A stretch of 64,000 nt of DNA from Micromonospora sp. WMMD1102 (GTDB taxonomy: Bacteria; Actinomycetota; Actinomycetes; Mycobacteriales; Micromonosporaceae). A program made the position numbers and the translations under genes. The notes under the pieces are model-generated. The model was not told where the DNA came from and searched no databases. It was given only the letters and a program-made list of their open reading frames with translations. Below are positions 18,269 to 26,474 of this stretch, piece after piece (positions within the stretch are counted from its first letter, which is position 1; each line of letters starts with the position of its first letter). The stretch is taken from assembly GCF_029626265.1 (NCBI RefSeq), contig NZ_JARUBN010000001.1, positions 4,216,001 to 4,280,000 on the forward strand, given 5' to 3'.

Positions 18269-19197
18269 ATGCGGTCGAAGCAGGAGCTCGATGCCGCCAT
18301 CCGGCGGGAGCGCCGGGCGGCGCTGGTGGTCAACGCCCGCTCCCGCCGGGGCCGCCGGCTCTTCCAGGAGGCACGGGCCCGGCTGGTCGACGCGGGCTTC
18401 ACGCTGCTCGGCACCTTTCCGACGGACCGCCCCGGTGAACTGGATGCGAGCCTGGCCGCCGCCGCCGAACTGGCGCCGGACCTGCTGGCCGTCGGTGGCG
18501 GCGACGGCACCATCGGCGCCGCCGCGCGCCTGCTCGCACACCGGGACATCGCGCTCGGGCTGCTGCCGCTCGGCACCACCAACAACTTCGCCCGGACCGT
18601 CGGCATCCCGCTCGACCTCGACGCCGCCGTCGCGACGCTGGCCGGCGGAAAGGTGATAGACGTCGACCTCGGGCTCGCCGACGGCATGCCGTTCGCCAAC
18701 CACGTCGGCATCGGGCTCTCCGCCGACGTGATGGCCCGGGCACCGGCCCGGCTCAAGCGGTCACCGGCCGGCTGGCATACCCGGTGACCGCCCTGGCGCT
18801 GCTCACCGGACACCGTCCGATCCGGATCAGCCTGCGGGCCGGCGGGCAGTCCCGCGAGTTCCTGACCCACCAGCTCTACGTGGCCAACGGCGGCTTCCAG
18901 GCCGGCCGGCCGATCACCGCGGACGCGAACGCCGACGACCGGCTGCTGGTCGCGTACCCGGTCGGTGGCCCGACCCGCCGCGACCTGCTGCGCGCCACGG
19001 CGCGTAACGCGGCCACCGGACACCGCCGCACCCTCGACGACGAGCCGTTCCTCGCCGCCGGGGAGATCCTGCTCGACACCGACCGACCGGCCACGGTCGA
19101 GGTCGACGGCGAGGTACGCGGCCGGACCCCGATCCGGATCGGGCTCGACGCCAACGCGCTGCGGGTGATGGCCCCCGCCGACACACCCGACCGCTGA
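18269..19197 (+). pseudogene. Diacylglycerol/lipid kinase, broken by a frameshift
   Basis: The first part encodes the kinase nucleotide site GGGDGTIGAAARLL and LPLGTTNNFARTVGIP, then stops at 18787 just after ARLKRS. The second part, open from GTG at 18784, continues with VTALALLTGHRPIRI and the C-terminal lobe to 19197. Reading one frame over from about 18762 restores GRLAYPVTALALL, so a single missing base explains the break. Full length would be about 309 residues, the normal size. The GTGA overlap of the two halves would allow re-initiation, but the frame change lies inside the conserved core. A sequencing error is possible. Confidence 0.8.
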
Positions 19198-19277
19198 CGC
19201 CGATTGCGCTGCCCGGCCGCGACCCGGGCGTGGCCCAACGCTGCCCGGCCGCGACCCGGACGTGGCACCCGGGCCGT

Positions 19278-20585
19278 TCAGGCGGCGAAGAGCAGCAGCA
19301 GGCCGGCGGTGGTGTAGAGGACCATCAGGACCAGCAGCGGCAGCTGGCCGACCACCGCCGTCCGGCGGTCGAAGAGCCGCAACGCCCTGTCGTGCGCGAG
19401 TACGGTGCCGAAGACGTGACCGAGGACGATCACGGTCACCTGGAGCAGTGCGGTACCGGCCGGGGAGGTGCCGAAGCCGCTCACGGTCCACGATCCGGTG
19501 CCCAGCCAGTCCGCTCCGGTGCCGAGCGGATCGGTGAGCAGGACCAGGGTGCGCTGCCCCTCCAGCAGGAAGAGGGTGAAATAGTGCGCGACCAGGTAGC
19601 CCACGGCGACCGGCACGATCGAATGCGCCACCTCCCCGGCGCACTCCCCCGCCGGACGACCACCGAGCCGGCCGGCCAGGCCGGTCGCGCCCAGATAGGC
19701 GCCGAGCACCAGCACGACCACCAGGGTGAGCCCGACCGTGCCGACCAGCGGAGCCGGCGCCGTCCCGGACTGGAGCACCCGGACCCAACCCGGGGCGTTG
19801 GAGACGCTGTCGTACATGGTGGAGCCGAGCAACACCACCACGAAGGCGACCAGGCCGGGCGCGGGGCGCAGCCCGGCCATCCCGTCCAGCGGGTGCTGCC
19901 GGACCAGCGTCCCGTCGCGACGCCGGGCCACCATTGCCAGCCGCCCGACGACGGCACTGTAGACCTCGAACGCGTCGCCCCGGTCGAACCAGCGGGACCC
20001 GTAGACGACCGCACCGGCCAGCATCGCGACGGCGTAGCCGGCGAGCCAGCCGCCGATCACCGGCAGACTCACCCGGTGCGGCGCCACCAGTTCCAGCCAG
20101 ACGAACGCGAAGAGTCCACCGGCCGCCGGCCAGTACCCGAGTCCGGGCGGCAGGTCACGCAGCCCGCGTACCGGGTCGCGGCGCAGTGCCAGGCAGGCCA
20201 GGAGGTGCAGGGTGCGCAGCGGGTTCAGCACCGACCAGACCGGGCCGAAGAGCAGCGACAGGGGCAGCAGGCCGACCCAGAAAAGGACGTACACCATTCC
20301 GGCGGTCGGGTTGTCGGCGGTGTCCGGGCCGAGGAAGCCGAGCCCGGCGTACGCCGCGACGGCCAGCCCGACCAGCCGGCACAGCCACGGCCAGGCCCGG
20401 GCGGCCACCACCCGCCGGACCGGTGCCGGCAGTGGTCGGGGCGGTTCGGTGCCGAGCCGCGGCTCCCGCCAGAGCACGCCCAGGGCCACGAACGAGACCA
20501 CCAGGGCGACCAGGGCACCGGTGAGCGCGAGACCGAACGGGATGGGCAGGTCCTGGCGCCCGCCGACGCCGTGCGCGAGCCACAA
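19278..20585 (-). CDS. Polytopic membrane protein of a copper-associated operon
   Basis: 435 residues with about ten hydrophobic segments. Conserved-looking stretches include FWVGLLPLSLLFGPVWSVLNP, FVWLELVAP, DAFEVYSAVVGRLA and HYFTLFLLEGQ. Related actinobacterial proteins are sometimes labelled fenitrothion hydrolase, a name I would not rely on. It follows the CopC and cupredoxin genes in the same direction with a 6-base gap, so it probably acts with them, perhaps in copper handling at the membrane. The start ATG is just inside the cupredoxin stop region. Confidence 0.7.
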   Translation of the reverse strand: MWLAHGVGGRQDLPIPFGLALTGALVALVVSFVALGVLWREPRLGTEPPRPLPAPVRRVVAARAWPWLCRLVGLAVAAYAGLGFLGPDTADNPTAGMVYVLFWVGLLPLSLLFGPVWSVLNPLRTLHLLACLALRRDPVRGLRDLPPGLGYWPAAGGLFAFVWLELVAPHRVSLPVIGGWLAGYAVAMLAGAVVYGSRWFDRGDAFEVYSAVVGRLAMVARRRDGTLVRQHPLDGMAGLRPAPGLVAFVVVLLGSTMYDSVSNAPGWVRVLQSGTAPAPLVGTVGLTLVVVLVLGAYLGATGLAGRLGGRPAGECAGEVAHSIVPVAVGYLVAHYFTLFLLEGQRTLVLLTDPLGTGADWLGTGSWTVSGFGTSPAGTALLQVTVIVLGHVFGTVLAHDRALRLFDRRTAVVGQLPLLVLMVLYTTAGLLLLFAA

Positions 20586-20591
20586 CGCCGG

Positions 20592-20963
20592 CTACCGGAC
20601 GACGAGCTGGAACAGTTGCAACTCCTGGCCGTGCGTCTCCACCTCGAAGAGCCCGTCCCGGTCGGCCACGAACTCCACCGTGCCGGCGACCCCGGGCTGC
20701 AGGTTGACCGACTTGTCGTACCCGTGCACGTGCACCATGTCGGCGACGTCGCTGGTCGTGGTGATCCGGACCGTCTGGCCCCGGTCCACCTCGATCCGGC
20801 CCGGCGCGGGCGAGACGGTGCCGTCGGCGATGGTGACCGTGACGGTCTCGGTGCCGGTGGCAGCCGGTTCACCGTCACCGCAGCCGGTCGGTCCGATCAG
20901 GAGCAGCGCGAGCAGTGCGGCGGCGTAGGCCGCGCGGGGTCGCCGGGGGTGGGGCGGCATCAT
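20592..20963 (-). CDS. Cupredoxin-like exported protein
   Basis: 123 residues from ATG 20963, chosen because GGAGAG precedes it and it gives a clean signal peptide (AAYAALLALLLIGPTGCG, possible lipoprotein Cys). The mature part reads TVTVTIADGTVSPAPGRIEV, DMVHVHGYD and FEVETHGQELQLFQLVVR, a small beta-sandwich with His residues where cupredoxins bind copper, but without the classical Cys-His-Met cluster. Second gene of the CopC operon. Confidence 0.75.
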   Translation of the reverse strand: MMPPHPRRPRAAYAAALLALLLIGPTGCGDGEPAATGTETVTVTIADGTVSPAPGRIEVDRGQTVRITTTSDVADMVHVHGYDKSVNLQPGVAGTVEFVADRDGLFEVETHGQELQLFQLVVR

Positions 20964-20985
20964 GGCGGGGGCTCTCCAGGGACGG

Positions 20986-21864
20986 TCAGCGGCGCTTGCG
21001 GCGGTTCGAGGCGGCGGCGGGACGGCTCCGGCCGCGTTCCGGCGCACCGCCCTGCCCTCCGGACCGGGACGCGGCGCGGGAGCGGGTCGCGTTGTTTCGG
21101 GGACGGGTCGAGCTGTTTCGGGGATGGGTGGCAGGTTTGCCGGCGCGGGCCGGACGGCGGGCGACGCCGACGATCAGGACGGCGGCTCCGACCAGCAGCA
21201 GGACCGGCACCAGCCAGACCGAGGTGGCCAGGCCGTCGTCGTCCTGCCCGCTGCTCGGAGCGCCTACCGACTCGGACGGCGGTGCCCCGGCCGGCGTCGA
21301 GGCTGCGGCGGTCGGCTGGCCGTGTCCGGCGGAGGCCGCCGCGACCAGCTCCGGACTGGGTTGGTCGGTGGGGGCCCGCCAACCCGCCGGGGCGGGCGTG
21401 CCGGCGCCGGTGTAGGTGAATCCGACCTCGCCCTTGACCTCCTCGCCGTCCGAGGCGACCGTCTGGTAGCGCACCACGTAGCGGCCCTGCTCCGGCCAGT
21501 ACGCCACCGGCACCTGCACGGTGAAGCCGACGTGGTACAGCTGCGGCTGCCAGACGCCGTCGATTCGCTGGTACTCGCGTACCGGCTTCTCCAGCCGGAT
21601 CTGCGCACCGGGCGACCAGCGCCGGTCCACCCTCGCCCCGTCGGGCGCCGTCACGGTGAAGTACGCGAAGGTCGGGGGTTGCTCGGTGAACGCCAGCGAC
21701 ACGGACTCGACAGGTGCGGCCAGCGTTGCGCCGTCGGCCGGGGTGGAGACGGCGAGCTGCCCGTGCGCGTACGCCGGTCGGGGGTGCACAGTGGTGGCGG
21801 CCAGCGCGACGGTGAGCAGGCTCAGCACAACGGCGACGAGCAGACGCGGTGCCGCACGAACCAT
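20986..21864 (-). CDS. copC: CopC-domain copper-resistance protein
   Basis: 292 residues. The signal peptide ends in PRPAYA, so the mature protein begins HGQLAVSTPADGATL; this N-terminal His and the following beta barrel are the CopC copper site. EEVKGEVGFTYTG closes the domain (about residue 150). Ala/Pro/Ser-rich linker, one membrane helix (SVWLVPVLLLVGAAVLIVGV) and a strongly basic tail rich in Arg. First gene of the three-gene operon. No CopD is fused. Confidence 0.88.
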   Translation of the reverse strand: MVRAAPRLLVAVVLSLLTVALAATTVHPRPAYAHGQLAVSTPADGATLAAPVESVSLAFTEQPPTFAYFTVTAPDGARVDRRWSPGAQIRLEKPVREYQRIDGVWQPQLYHVGFTVQVPVAYWPEQGRYVVRYQTVASDGEEVKGEVGFTYTGAGTPAPAGWRAPTDQPSPELVAAASAGHGQPTAAASTPAGAPPSESVGAPSSGQDDDGLATSVWLVPVLLLVGAAVLIVGVARRPARAGKPATHPRNSSTRPRNNATRSRAASRSGGQGGAPERGRSRPAAASNRRKRR

Positions 21865-22054
21865 CGCGTACCTCGGCTCTCGGTAGAAACCTTCCGCGAG
21901 GCTAGCCGCTTTCGCTGGCTCTGAACAGACTTTCAGATGTCTCGACGAAACTTCCCGTACTGGTCTGGTTACCGCCCGGCGGACGGGTCGCACCGGCTCG
22001 GCGAGGCCCGAGCCGGTTACCGCCGCAGGGTGCCGGGGACGACCGGGCAGGTGG

Positions 22055-23197
22055 TCAGCGCCACCGGCGGATACGTGCGCCAGTGCGCCGCGACTGGTAC
22101 CGGGCGGCCACCGGTGGCGTCCGCTCGGCGGCAGACTGGTTCCGCTCGGGCGGGCTCTGCCCCGGGGAGGGACTGCGCTCGGCGGACGCGCGTTGTTCAC
22201 CCGTTCTGGACGGCGGCGTTTCGAGGCCGAGATCCCGGACGGCGTTCCGCAGGAAGCCGCCCGCCGCCCGCAGTGCCCCGCTCGCCACCTCACCGGCCCG
22301 AGCGGCTGCGGCGGTCGCCCCCGGCGGCAGCTGACCGGACCGGCCACCCCGCCGGCCGGTACCGGCGGCGGTCGGCCGATCCACCACGTCCGCCACGGCT
22401 TCCTCCGCCCGGACCGCACCCGCGTCCGACCGGGTCGCCGCAGCCGTCGCCTCCTCACCCGCCCGCACCGCATCCGCAGCCGACCGGCTCGCCGCAGCCA
22501 CCGCTTCACCCGCTGGCGCCGCTGACACGTCCGACCACCTCGACTCAGTCACCGGCGGCCCGCTCGGCGGCACGTTGCTCCCGGCCGACCGGTCGATGGC
22601 GCGGGTCGCCGCCGCCTGCCACCCGAGGGCCTGTTCGGCGGCACGGTCCAGGCCGGTCACCGCGTCCCGCGCGGTACGGTTCACCTCGCCCACCGCGTTG
22701 TCCGCCGTCCGCAACAGATTCCCGAGGATCGCCGGGTTGCGGTCGATGGTGCTCAACGCCCGGTTCAGGATGCCGGCGAGTTGGTCGAGCCGCACCTTGA
22801 GCAGCGCCTCCGCCTCGACACCCTCGATGTCGAGGTCGACCTCTTCGAGGTGGACCCGGACACCCGCGTCGATCTGCAACAGGTTCGCCAGCCTGGTCCG
22901 CAGCGAGAGGTCGGCGTCCAGGCCGTGCACGCTGAGCCGGATCTTCTCCACGCTGAGCTGCGGCACGTCGAGCAGGATGTCCGGCTCGGCGGCGGATGCG
23001 ACGCGTTCGGCCACCGGTAGGTCGACTTCGTCAGCGACAGGGTCGACAGCAGGGCCGACTGCGGCGGGAACCTCCGGCACGACGCGCTCCCGTCGCTCAC
23101 CGCCATACCCCCGGCCGCTCGGACCACCGGTCCGCCGGACGTCCTGGCGACCGCCTCTCCCCTGCTCCGGTGGGTCCGCCGACCGGTTCTCCCGCAT
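22055..23197 (-). CDS. Unknown actinobacterial protein with an ordered central domain
   Basis: 380 residues from ATG 23197, preceded by GGGGCGG. The first 65 residues are hydrophilic and disordered. Residues about 65-160 form a clearly structured block beginning DILLDVPQLSVEKIRLSVHG, then LANLLQIDAGVRVHLEEVDL and ILNRALSTIDRNPAILGNLL, with alternating beta and helix pattern. From about 175 it is Ala/Arg/Glu-rich (RSAADAVRAGEEATAAATR), perhaps a long helix or coiled region, ending in a basic tail. No family recognised. The in-frame sequence upstream (GGIQGGLVDGKGRV) also looks coding, so the real start could lie further out. Confidence 0.65.
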   Translation of the reverse strand: MRENRSADPPEQGRGGRQDVRRTGGPSGRGYGGERRERVVPEVPAAVGPAVDPVADEVDLPVAERVASAAEPDILLDVPQLSVEKIRLSVHGLDADLSLRTRLANLLQIDAGVRVHLEEVDLDIEGVEAEALLKVRLDQLAGILNRALSTIDRNPAILGNLLRTADNAVGEVNRTARDAVTGLDRAAEQALGWQAAATRAIDRSAGSNVPPSGPPVTESRWSDVSAAPAGEAVAAASRSAADAVRAGEEATAAATRSDAGAVRAEEAVADVVDRPTAAGTGRRGGRSGQLPPGATAAAARAGEVASGALRAAGGFLRNAVRDLGLETPPSRTGEQRASAERSPSPGQSPPERNQSAAERTPPVAARYQSRRTGARIRRWR

Positions 23198-23401
23198 CAC
23201 CCGCCCCTTGCCGTCGACCAGCCCGCCCTGAATCCCGCCCTGAATGTCGTCGGCGGCGTACCCGATTTCGGGACGGCCACGCGTGCCCGGAAGACGAGGC
23301 CGGAACCGAGCCAGCTCGCGGGCTGTCGACACCTCGCCCGCCGCAATCGGGCCCGGAAGGCGTCGGCAGAGCCCACAACCCGAACACTTAGACAACCTTC
23401 G

Positions 23402-23422
23402 AACACTCAACACTCAACACTC
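23402..23422 (+). repeat. Three tandem AACACTC heptamers
   Basis: AACACTC occurs three times without a gap; a related GAACACTTAG lies 20 bases upstream. Low GC compared with the flanks. Possibly a binding site or an integration scar. Confidence 0.6.
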
Positions 23423-23452
23423 GCACTTGCCACCCCTTGGGGGTAAGTGCGC

Positions 23453-23593
23453 GTGAGCCAAGTGCGGGGCCTCCCCTGGCCGATGGGTGAGCGGTTCACC
23501 GCCTCCTGGCCGACATGCCTTCCGGCCACCCGTGAGCAGTCCCCCGCCTCTTGGCCCATAAGCCCACGTGAGCAGCCGGACCCCACTGGCCGA
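23453..23593 (+). repeat. Four imperfect direct repeats, GTGAGC...CCTCNTGGCCGA
   Basis: GTGAGC begins at 23453, 23487, 23532 and 23568; each is followed after 9-15 bases by CCTCCCCTGGCCGA, CCTCCTGGCCGA, CCTCTTGGCCCA or CCACTGGCCGA. Period 34-45 bases. They lie 50-190 bases before the first gene of the foreign segment, as iterons or transfer-origin repeats would. Confidence 0.6.
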
Positions 23594-23642
23594 CACGAGG
23601 CACGTCGGCAACCCGCCGAACCCCTACCCGAGGAGACCACCA

Positions 23643-23945
23643 ATGACGAAGCTTCCGACCGTCCCCGGCTACCTGCGACCCGGGCAACCGCAGGGCGGAC
23701 GTACTCCGCTCGCACTGCTGGTGCCATGCCGGCCGTGCGGAGTGTGGCACCGGCACGGAGCCGGCACAATGGACGGGCCGTACTACAAGCCGGGTGACCT
23801 GACGCACCGGGTCGCGCACTGTCCCCGGCCGGTGGACAGCTACGAATGGGTCCGCGTCCAGGCGGAGCCATTCGACCCGCGTTGGATGCGCAACCGCCGC
23901 CGGGCCTTTTCGGTGATCACGGAGGCGTACCCGTGGCCCGCGTAG
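23643..23945 (+). CDS. Small unknown protein, first gene of the foreign segment
   Basis: 100 residues; ATG at 23643 with GAGGAG 9 bases upstream. Contains LLVPCRPCGVWHRHG (a CxxC with nearby His) and ends RRRAFSVITEAYPWPA. A Zn-binding fold is possible. No family recognised. Immediately followed by an open frame from GTG 23950 (GAAPEPLEDWRIPASRGELL, ELDLCGVPVEMSARDARRVL) that looks coding for its first 55 residues before it enters the repeat array. Confidence 0.6.
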   Translation: MTKLPTVPGYLRPGQPQGGRTPLALLVPCRPCGVWHRHGAGTMDGPYYKPGDLTHRVAHCPRPVDSYEWVRVQAEPFDPRWMRNRRRAFSVITEAYPWPA

Positions 23946-24032
23946 GCCGGTGGGAGCAGCGCCGGAGCCGCTGGAGGACTGGCGCATCCCGGCGAGCCGG
24001 GGAGAGCTACTGGCCGAACTGGACCTCTGCGG

Positions 24033-24245
24033 TGTCCCCGTGGAAATGTCCGCCCGGGACGCTCGCCGTGTCCTGGAGCTGTCCGGGACATGGGTGTCCG
24101 TGTCCCGGCTCCGGGACGCTCAGCGTGTCCGGCGGGGACATGTCCCCGTGTCCCGATGTCCCGATGTCCCGTGTCCCGGTGGTCGTGGTCGAACCCGGAC
24201 ATGTCCCGGTTCGACCACGACGTGTCCCGGGACGGGGCCGTGTCC
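24033..24245 (+). repeat. Dense TGTCC array
   Basis: TGTCC occurs 15 times on this strand in 213 bases (starts at 24033, 24047, 24069, 24080, 24095, 24101, 24126, 24141, 24149, 24157, 24165, 24172, 24202, 24223, 24241), with GGACA three times more. Between 24141 and 24172 the period is 8, 8, 8 and 7 bases, mostly as TGTCCCGA. The motif GGACATGTCC, a palindrome, occurs at 24136-24145 and 24197-24206. This is far above chance even in GC-rich DNA. Confidence 0.85.
24182..24221. repeat. 40-bp near-perfect palindrome
   Basis: The arms 24182-24195 (GTCGTGGTCGAACC) and 24208-24221 (GGTTCGACCACGAC) are perfect inverted copies; the centre 24197-24206 is the palindrome GGACATGTCC. Only the C/C pair at 24196 and 24207 breaks the symmetry. 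It sits inside the TGTCC array. Confidence 0.9.
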
Positions 24246-24262
24246 GGGCACGAAACCTTCCA

Positions 24263-24454
24263 GTGACCACCACCGATCCGGACACGGACCGGTACCGCCG
24301 CATCCTGACCGGCAACCCGCAGAAGATGGCCACCCCGGAGCCCCCGGCCGCACAGGGCCGCCGGACGCCACGCGTCCAGACGACCGTGCCGGTATCCCCC
24401 GCCGACCACATCGACTCCGATTCCGCCCGGTTCCGGCGCATCCTCGGTTACTAA
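24263..24454 (+). CDS. Possible small protein after the repeat array
   Basis: 63 residues from GTG 24263: it begins TTTDPDTDRYRRILTG and ends SDSARFRRILGY, so the motif D(T/S)(D/A)RxRRIL occurs at both ends. No clear ribosome site. It is followed after 11 bases by a gene with a strong one. Kept because the internal repeat looks protein-like. Confidence 0.4.
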   Translation: MTTTDPDTDRYRRILTGNPQKMATPEPPAAQGRRTPRVQTTVPVSPADHIDSDSARFRRILGY

Positions 24455-24465
24455 GGAGACACCCC

Positions 24466-25766
24466 ATGCTGACGCACCCGCAGGCCACGAACACCCGCAC
24501 CCGCTACGCCCCGGACCTCGGTGTCTGGTGGGTCGACAGTGGAGACGGACACCCGGGGGAGCCTCGTACCTCCTGGCCGTGGCAATGCACTTCGCCCGGG
24601 AGGCCGGGGACCTGACGGAGTGCACGTGCTTCCCAGACCACTCCCAAGCACCCGGTGGCCGTGACGTTCAGGTCTCAGAACCCAAGGTCCACACGGTGGA
24701 TCACCGGGGCGGCCTGGTGATCTTCGGTCACGGTTCGGCGGAGCGGGTACCGGGTGCGGCGGAGGCGAACCGGGCCGCGTGCCCGCTGGCGAACCCCGAC
24801 GGTGAGGACCAGGCCCGGAAGTGGCGCCGGACTGGCGACAAGGCCGCCCTGATGAACGCCACGGCCACCCTCCCGACCGCTTCCACAGGCACGCTCCGAC
24901 CGGCCGCACCCGGGAGCAAGGCCCCGGAGGTGTGGGAGGGGGAGCCGCTGAGCGGTCGGACCGTCGGCCAGGTTCCGGCACGGCATGTGCACCCGGAGAT
25001 CCGGGCGGACCTGCTCCGGCTCCAGGCGCTCAGCGAGGAGGCGACCCGGCTCCGCAGTGCGGCCCGTCAGGCGAAGATGACGGCGGCGGACGGCCCGACG
25101 GCGGCCCGGAAGCTGGTGGCGGAGGCCGCCGCCTCCAGGAACGCGGTGGACGGGGCGGACGTGAACCGGATCATCCGGGAGCGTCAGGAGGAGGCCGCTA
25201 CCGCCGAACTGGTGGCGGAGGGGACGGCGGACGCGGTGAATACGCTCCGGCGTCGGGTGGCCGCTGGGATCGCGGAGCGGCGGCCGGAGTGGCTGGCGTA
25301 CCTCCACGGCCAGGCGGTGGCGGAGTTGGCCCGGCTGGACCTGGTGGTGAAGGAGCCGAGCCGGCTATTCGTGGCGGGCTCCACGATCGCGGGCCGGGCG
25401 GTCCAGGAGGTCAGGGAGACGCGGGAGCGGGCCGCTTCCGCACTCTGGAGCCTGGAGCGCCACTCGGTCCTGGACGCTTGGGGGAAGGCCGTCACGGCGG
25501 CCTCAGCGGCACAGCGAACGGCCCGCACCCCGCGAGAAGGCCAATCCGAGGGGTGCGGGCCGTTTCGTGTCTCTGTGGGCCGCTCAGTCCTCCGCGTCCG
25601 GGTCGGCGCCGCGTGCCTTCCACGGCTGGTGTTCCTCGATCCAACGCTCCACGTCCTCCGCCAGCCACACCGCACCGCCGGCCAGGCGTTCGTACGGCTC
25701 TGGGAAGTCGGGCCGGGCGATCAACTGGAGCGTACGCGTCCGGGACACGCCCAGGCGGTCCCTTAG
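24466..25766 (+). CDS. Foreign-segment protein, read through a -1 shift
   Basis: ATG at 24466 has an excellent AAGGAG 7 bases upstream and starts MLTHPQATNTRTRYAPDLGV. At the run of five G (24555-24559) the frame that continues as a protein is -1: GASYLLAVAMHFAREAGDLT, then CTCFPDHS, and a long charged helical region LRLQALSEEATRLRSAARQA to ERHSVLDAWGKAV near 25490. One more G would restore a single frame; a programmed shift or a sequencing error are the alternatives. The frame then runs without stop through a strong terminator hairpin to 25766, overlapping the convergent HTH gene, so the true end is probably near 25515. No function assigned. Confidence 0.5.
25517..25565. terminator. Strong bidirectional rho-independent terminator
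   Basis: AACGGCCCGCACCCC (25517-25531) pairs perfectly with GGGGTGCGGGCCGTT (25550-25564) around an 18-base loop, then TTT on the plus side; AA before the left arm gives TT on the minus side. It lies between convergent genes. Confidence 0.85.
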
Positions 25767-25799
25767 CTCCTGAGCGCCGTACAACTTCCGGCCGGCCAT
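25584..25799 (-). CDS. AlpA/excisionase-like helix-turn-helix protein
   Basis: 71 residues from ATG 25799. AQELRDRLGVSRTRTLQLIA is a winged HTH recognition unit, followed by GGAVWLAEDVERWIEEHQP, the typical end of AlpA or MerR-type prophage and integrative-element regulators. These proteins act as excisionases or activators of integrase. No integrase is present, so the element seems incomplete or depends on another. Confidence 0.8.
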   Translation of the reverse strand: MAGRKLYGAQELRDRLGVSRTRTLQLIARPDFPEPYERLAGGAVWLAEDVERWIEEHQPWKARGADPDAED

Positions 25800-25978
25800 G
25801 GACGTGACGCTATTAGGTCTGATCAGGCTACATATGTCAGTTATCGCATTGCGCAGTCTACAAACCTGTACAGTTAGCACCTGTGTCAGGTTGCCTATAG
25901 GGGCACGGCAAAGGGAAGCGGTCCGGATACGTGACTAGGGCTCCGTGGCCGGGCCTGCCCTCCCAGGAAGGGTGACGC
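25800..25978. promoter_or_regulatory. AT-rich divergent control region
   Basis: Much less GC-rich than its surroundings, it holds TATTAGGTCTGATCAGGC, TACATATGTCAG, and the pair CCTGTACAG / CCTGTGTCAGG 18 bases apart. It drives the HTH gene on one side and the small Cys-rich gene on the other; the CCTG repeats are candidate sites for the HTH protein. Confidence 0.5.
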
Positions 25979-26218
25979 GTGTTCAGTGACGACCTACCGC
26001 CCCAGCTCGTACCGCCTACGGGCGCCAGGCCAGCCCCCATGACCTGGATGTCCGACCCGGAGGTGATCAACCCGTCTCTGCCGATCCACCTGTGCGTCCG
26101 GTGCGCGGACGCTCTGGCCACCGGGGATGAGAAGCACGTCTGTATCGAGGATGACCCGAACCGGCACCCGGCGGCGGCCCTGCGGGACTGGCGCTGTGAG
26201 TGCCCCTGCCAGCCGTAA
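25979..26218 (+). CDS. Small Cys-rich protein, probable Zn ribbon
   Basis: 79 residues from GTG 25979 with AGGAAGG upstream. LCVRCADALATGDEKHVC and WRCECPCQP supply six Cys, as in a zinc ribbon. Followed by a perfect terminator. Last gene of the foreign segment; function unknown. Confidence 0.65.
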   Translation: MFSDDLPPQLVPPTGARPAPMTWMSDPEVINPSLPIHLCVRCADALATGDEKHVCIEDDPNRHPAAALRDWRCECPCQP

Positions 26219-26238
26219 CCCGAACCGGATGGCAGAGA

Positions 26239-26276
26239 GACGGCCCGGACCTCCACGGAGGTCCGGGCCGTCTTCT
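26239..26276 (+). terminator. Perfect rho-independent terminator
   Basis: GACGGCCCGGACCTC (26239-26253), loop CACG, GAGGTCCGGGCCGTC (26258-26272), then TTCT. 15-bp perfect stem. The following 200 bases up to 26474 show nothing I can support as a gene. Confidence 0.88.
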
Positions 26277-26474
26277 ACGCCTGCCGAGTCCTAGCGGGTG
26301 CCAGGATCCGACGGGCGCAACTCTGAAAGTGCTGGTCCAGGCGCTGCTGTCCAGGTACGCCCGCACGCCCCGCGCGATGCCGGCCAGGATCCCGAGCGGG
26401 ATCAGGACGCGGAAACCCTGCACCCCGGCTCCCGATGGGTGCCCGCAACCGGAACGGCCGCCGGGTCCCCGTGG

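Larger units (their letters stand above)
23198..23642. other. 445-base gap at the left edge of a foreign segment
   Basis: No gene is supported here. It holds two repeat groups listed separately: three tandem heptamers at 23402-23422 and four GTGAGC...TGGCC units at 23453-23593. It separates a host-like gene from the unusual block at 23.6-26.3 kb. Confidence 0.5.

Noticed and set aside
19278..20585. Fenitrothion (organophosphate) hydrolase
   Set aside because: The protein is a polytopic membrane protein in a CopC/cupredoxin operon and shows no hydrolase motif; that label in databases is probably inherited.
22055..22509. Long antisense frame joining the unknown protein region to CopC on the minus strand
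   Set aside because: The frame upstream of the CopC signal peptide is rich in Arg/Pro and lacks a ribosome site; CopC starts naturally at 21864.
24033..24245. CRISPR array
   Set aside because: The repeats are only 5-8 bases, spacing is short and irregular, and no cas genes are present.
26276..26474. Small minus-strand gene beginning MQGFRVLIPLGILAGIARGV
   Set aside because: The first 25 residues look hydrophobic and gene-like, but the frame runs on through a terminator hairpin and a clear plus-strand gene.
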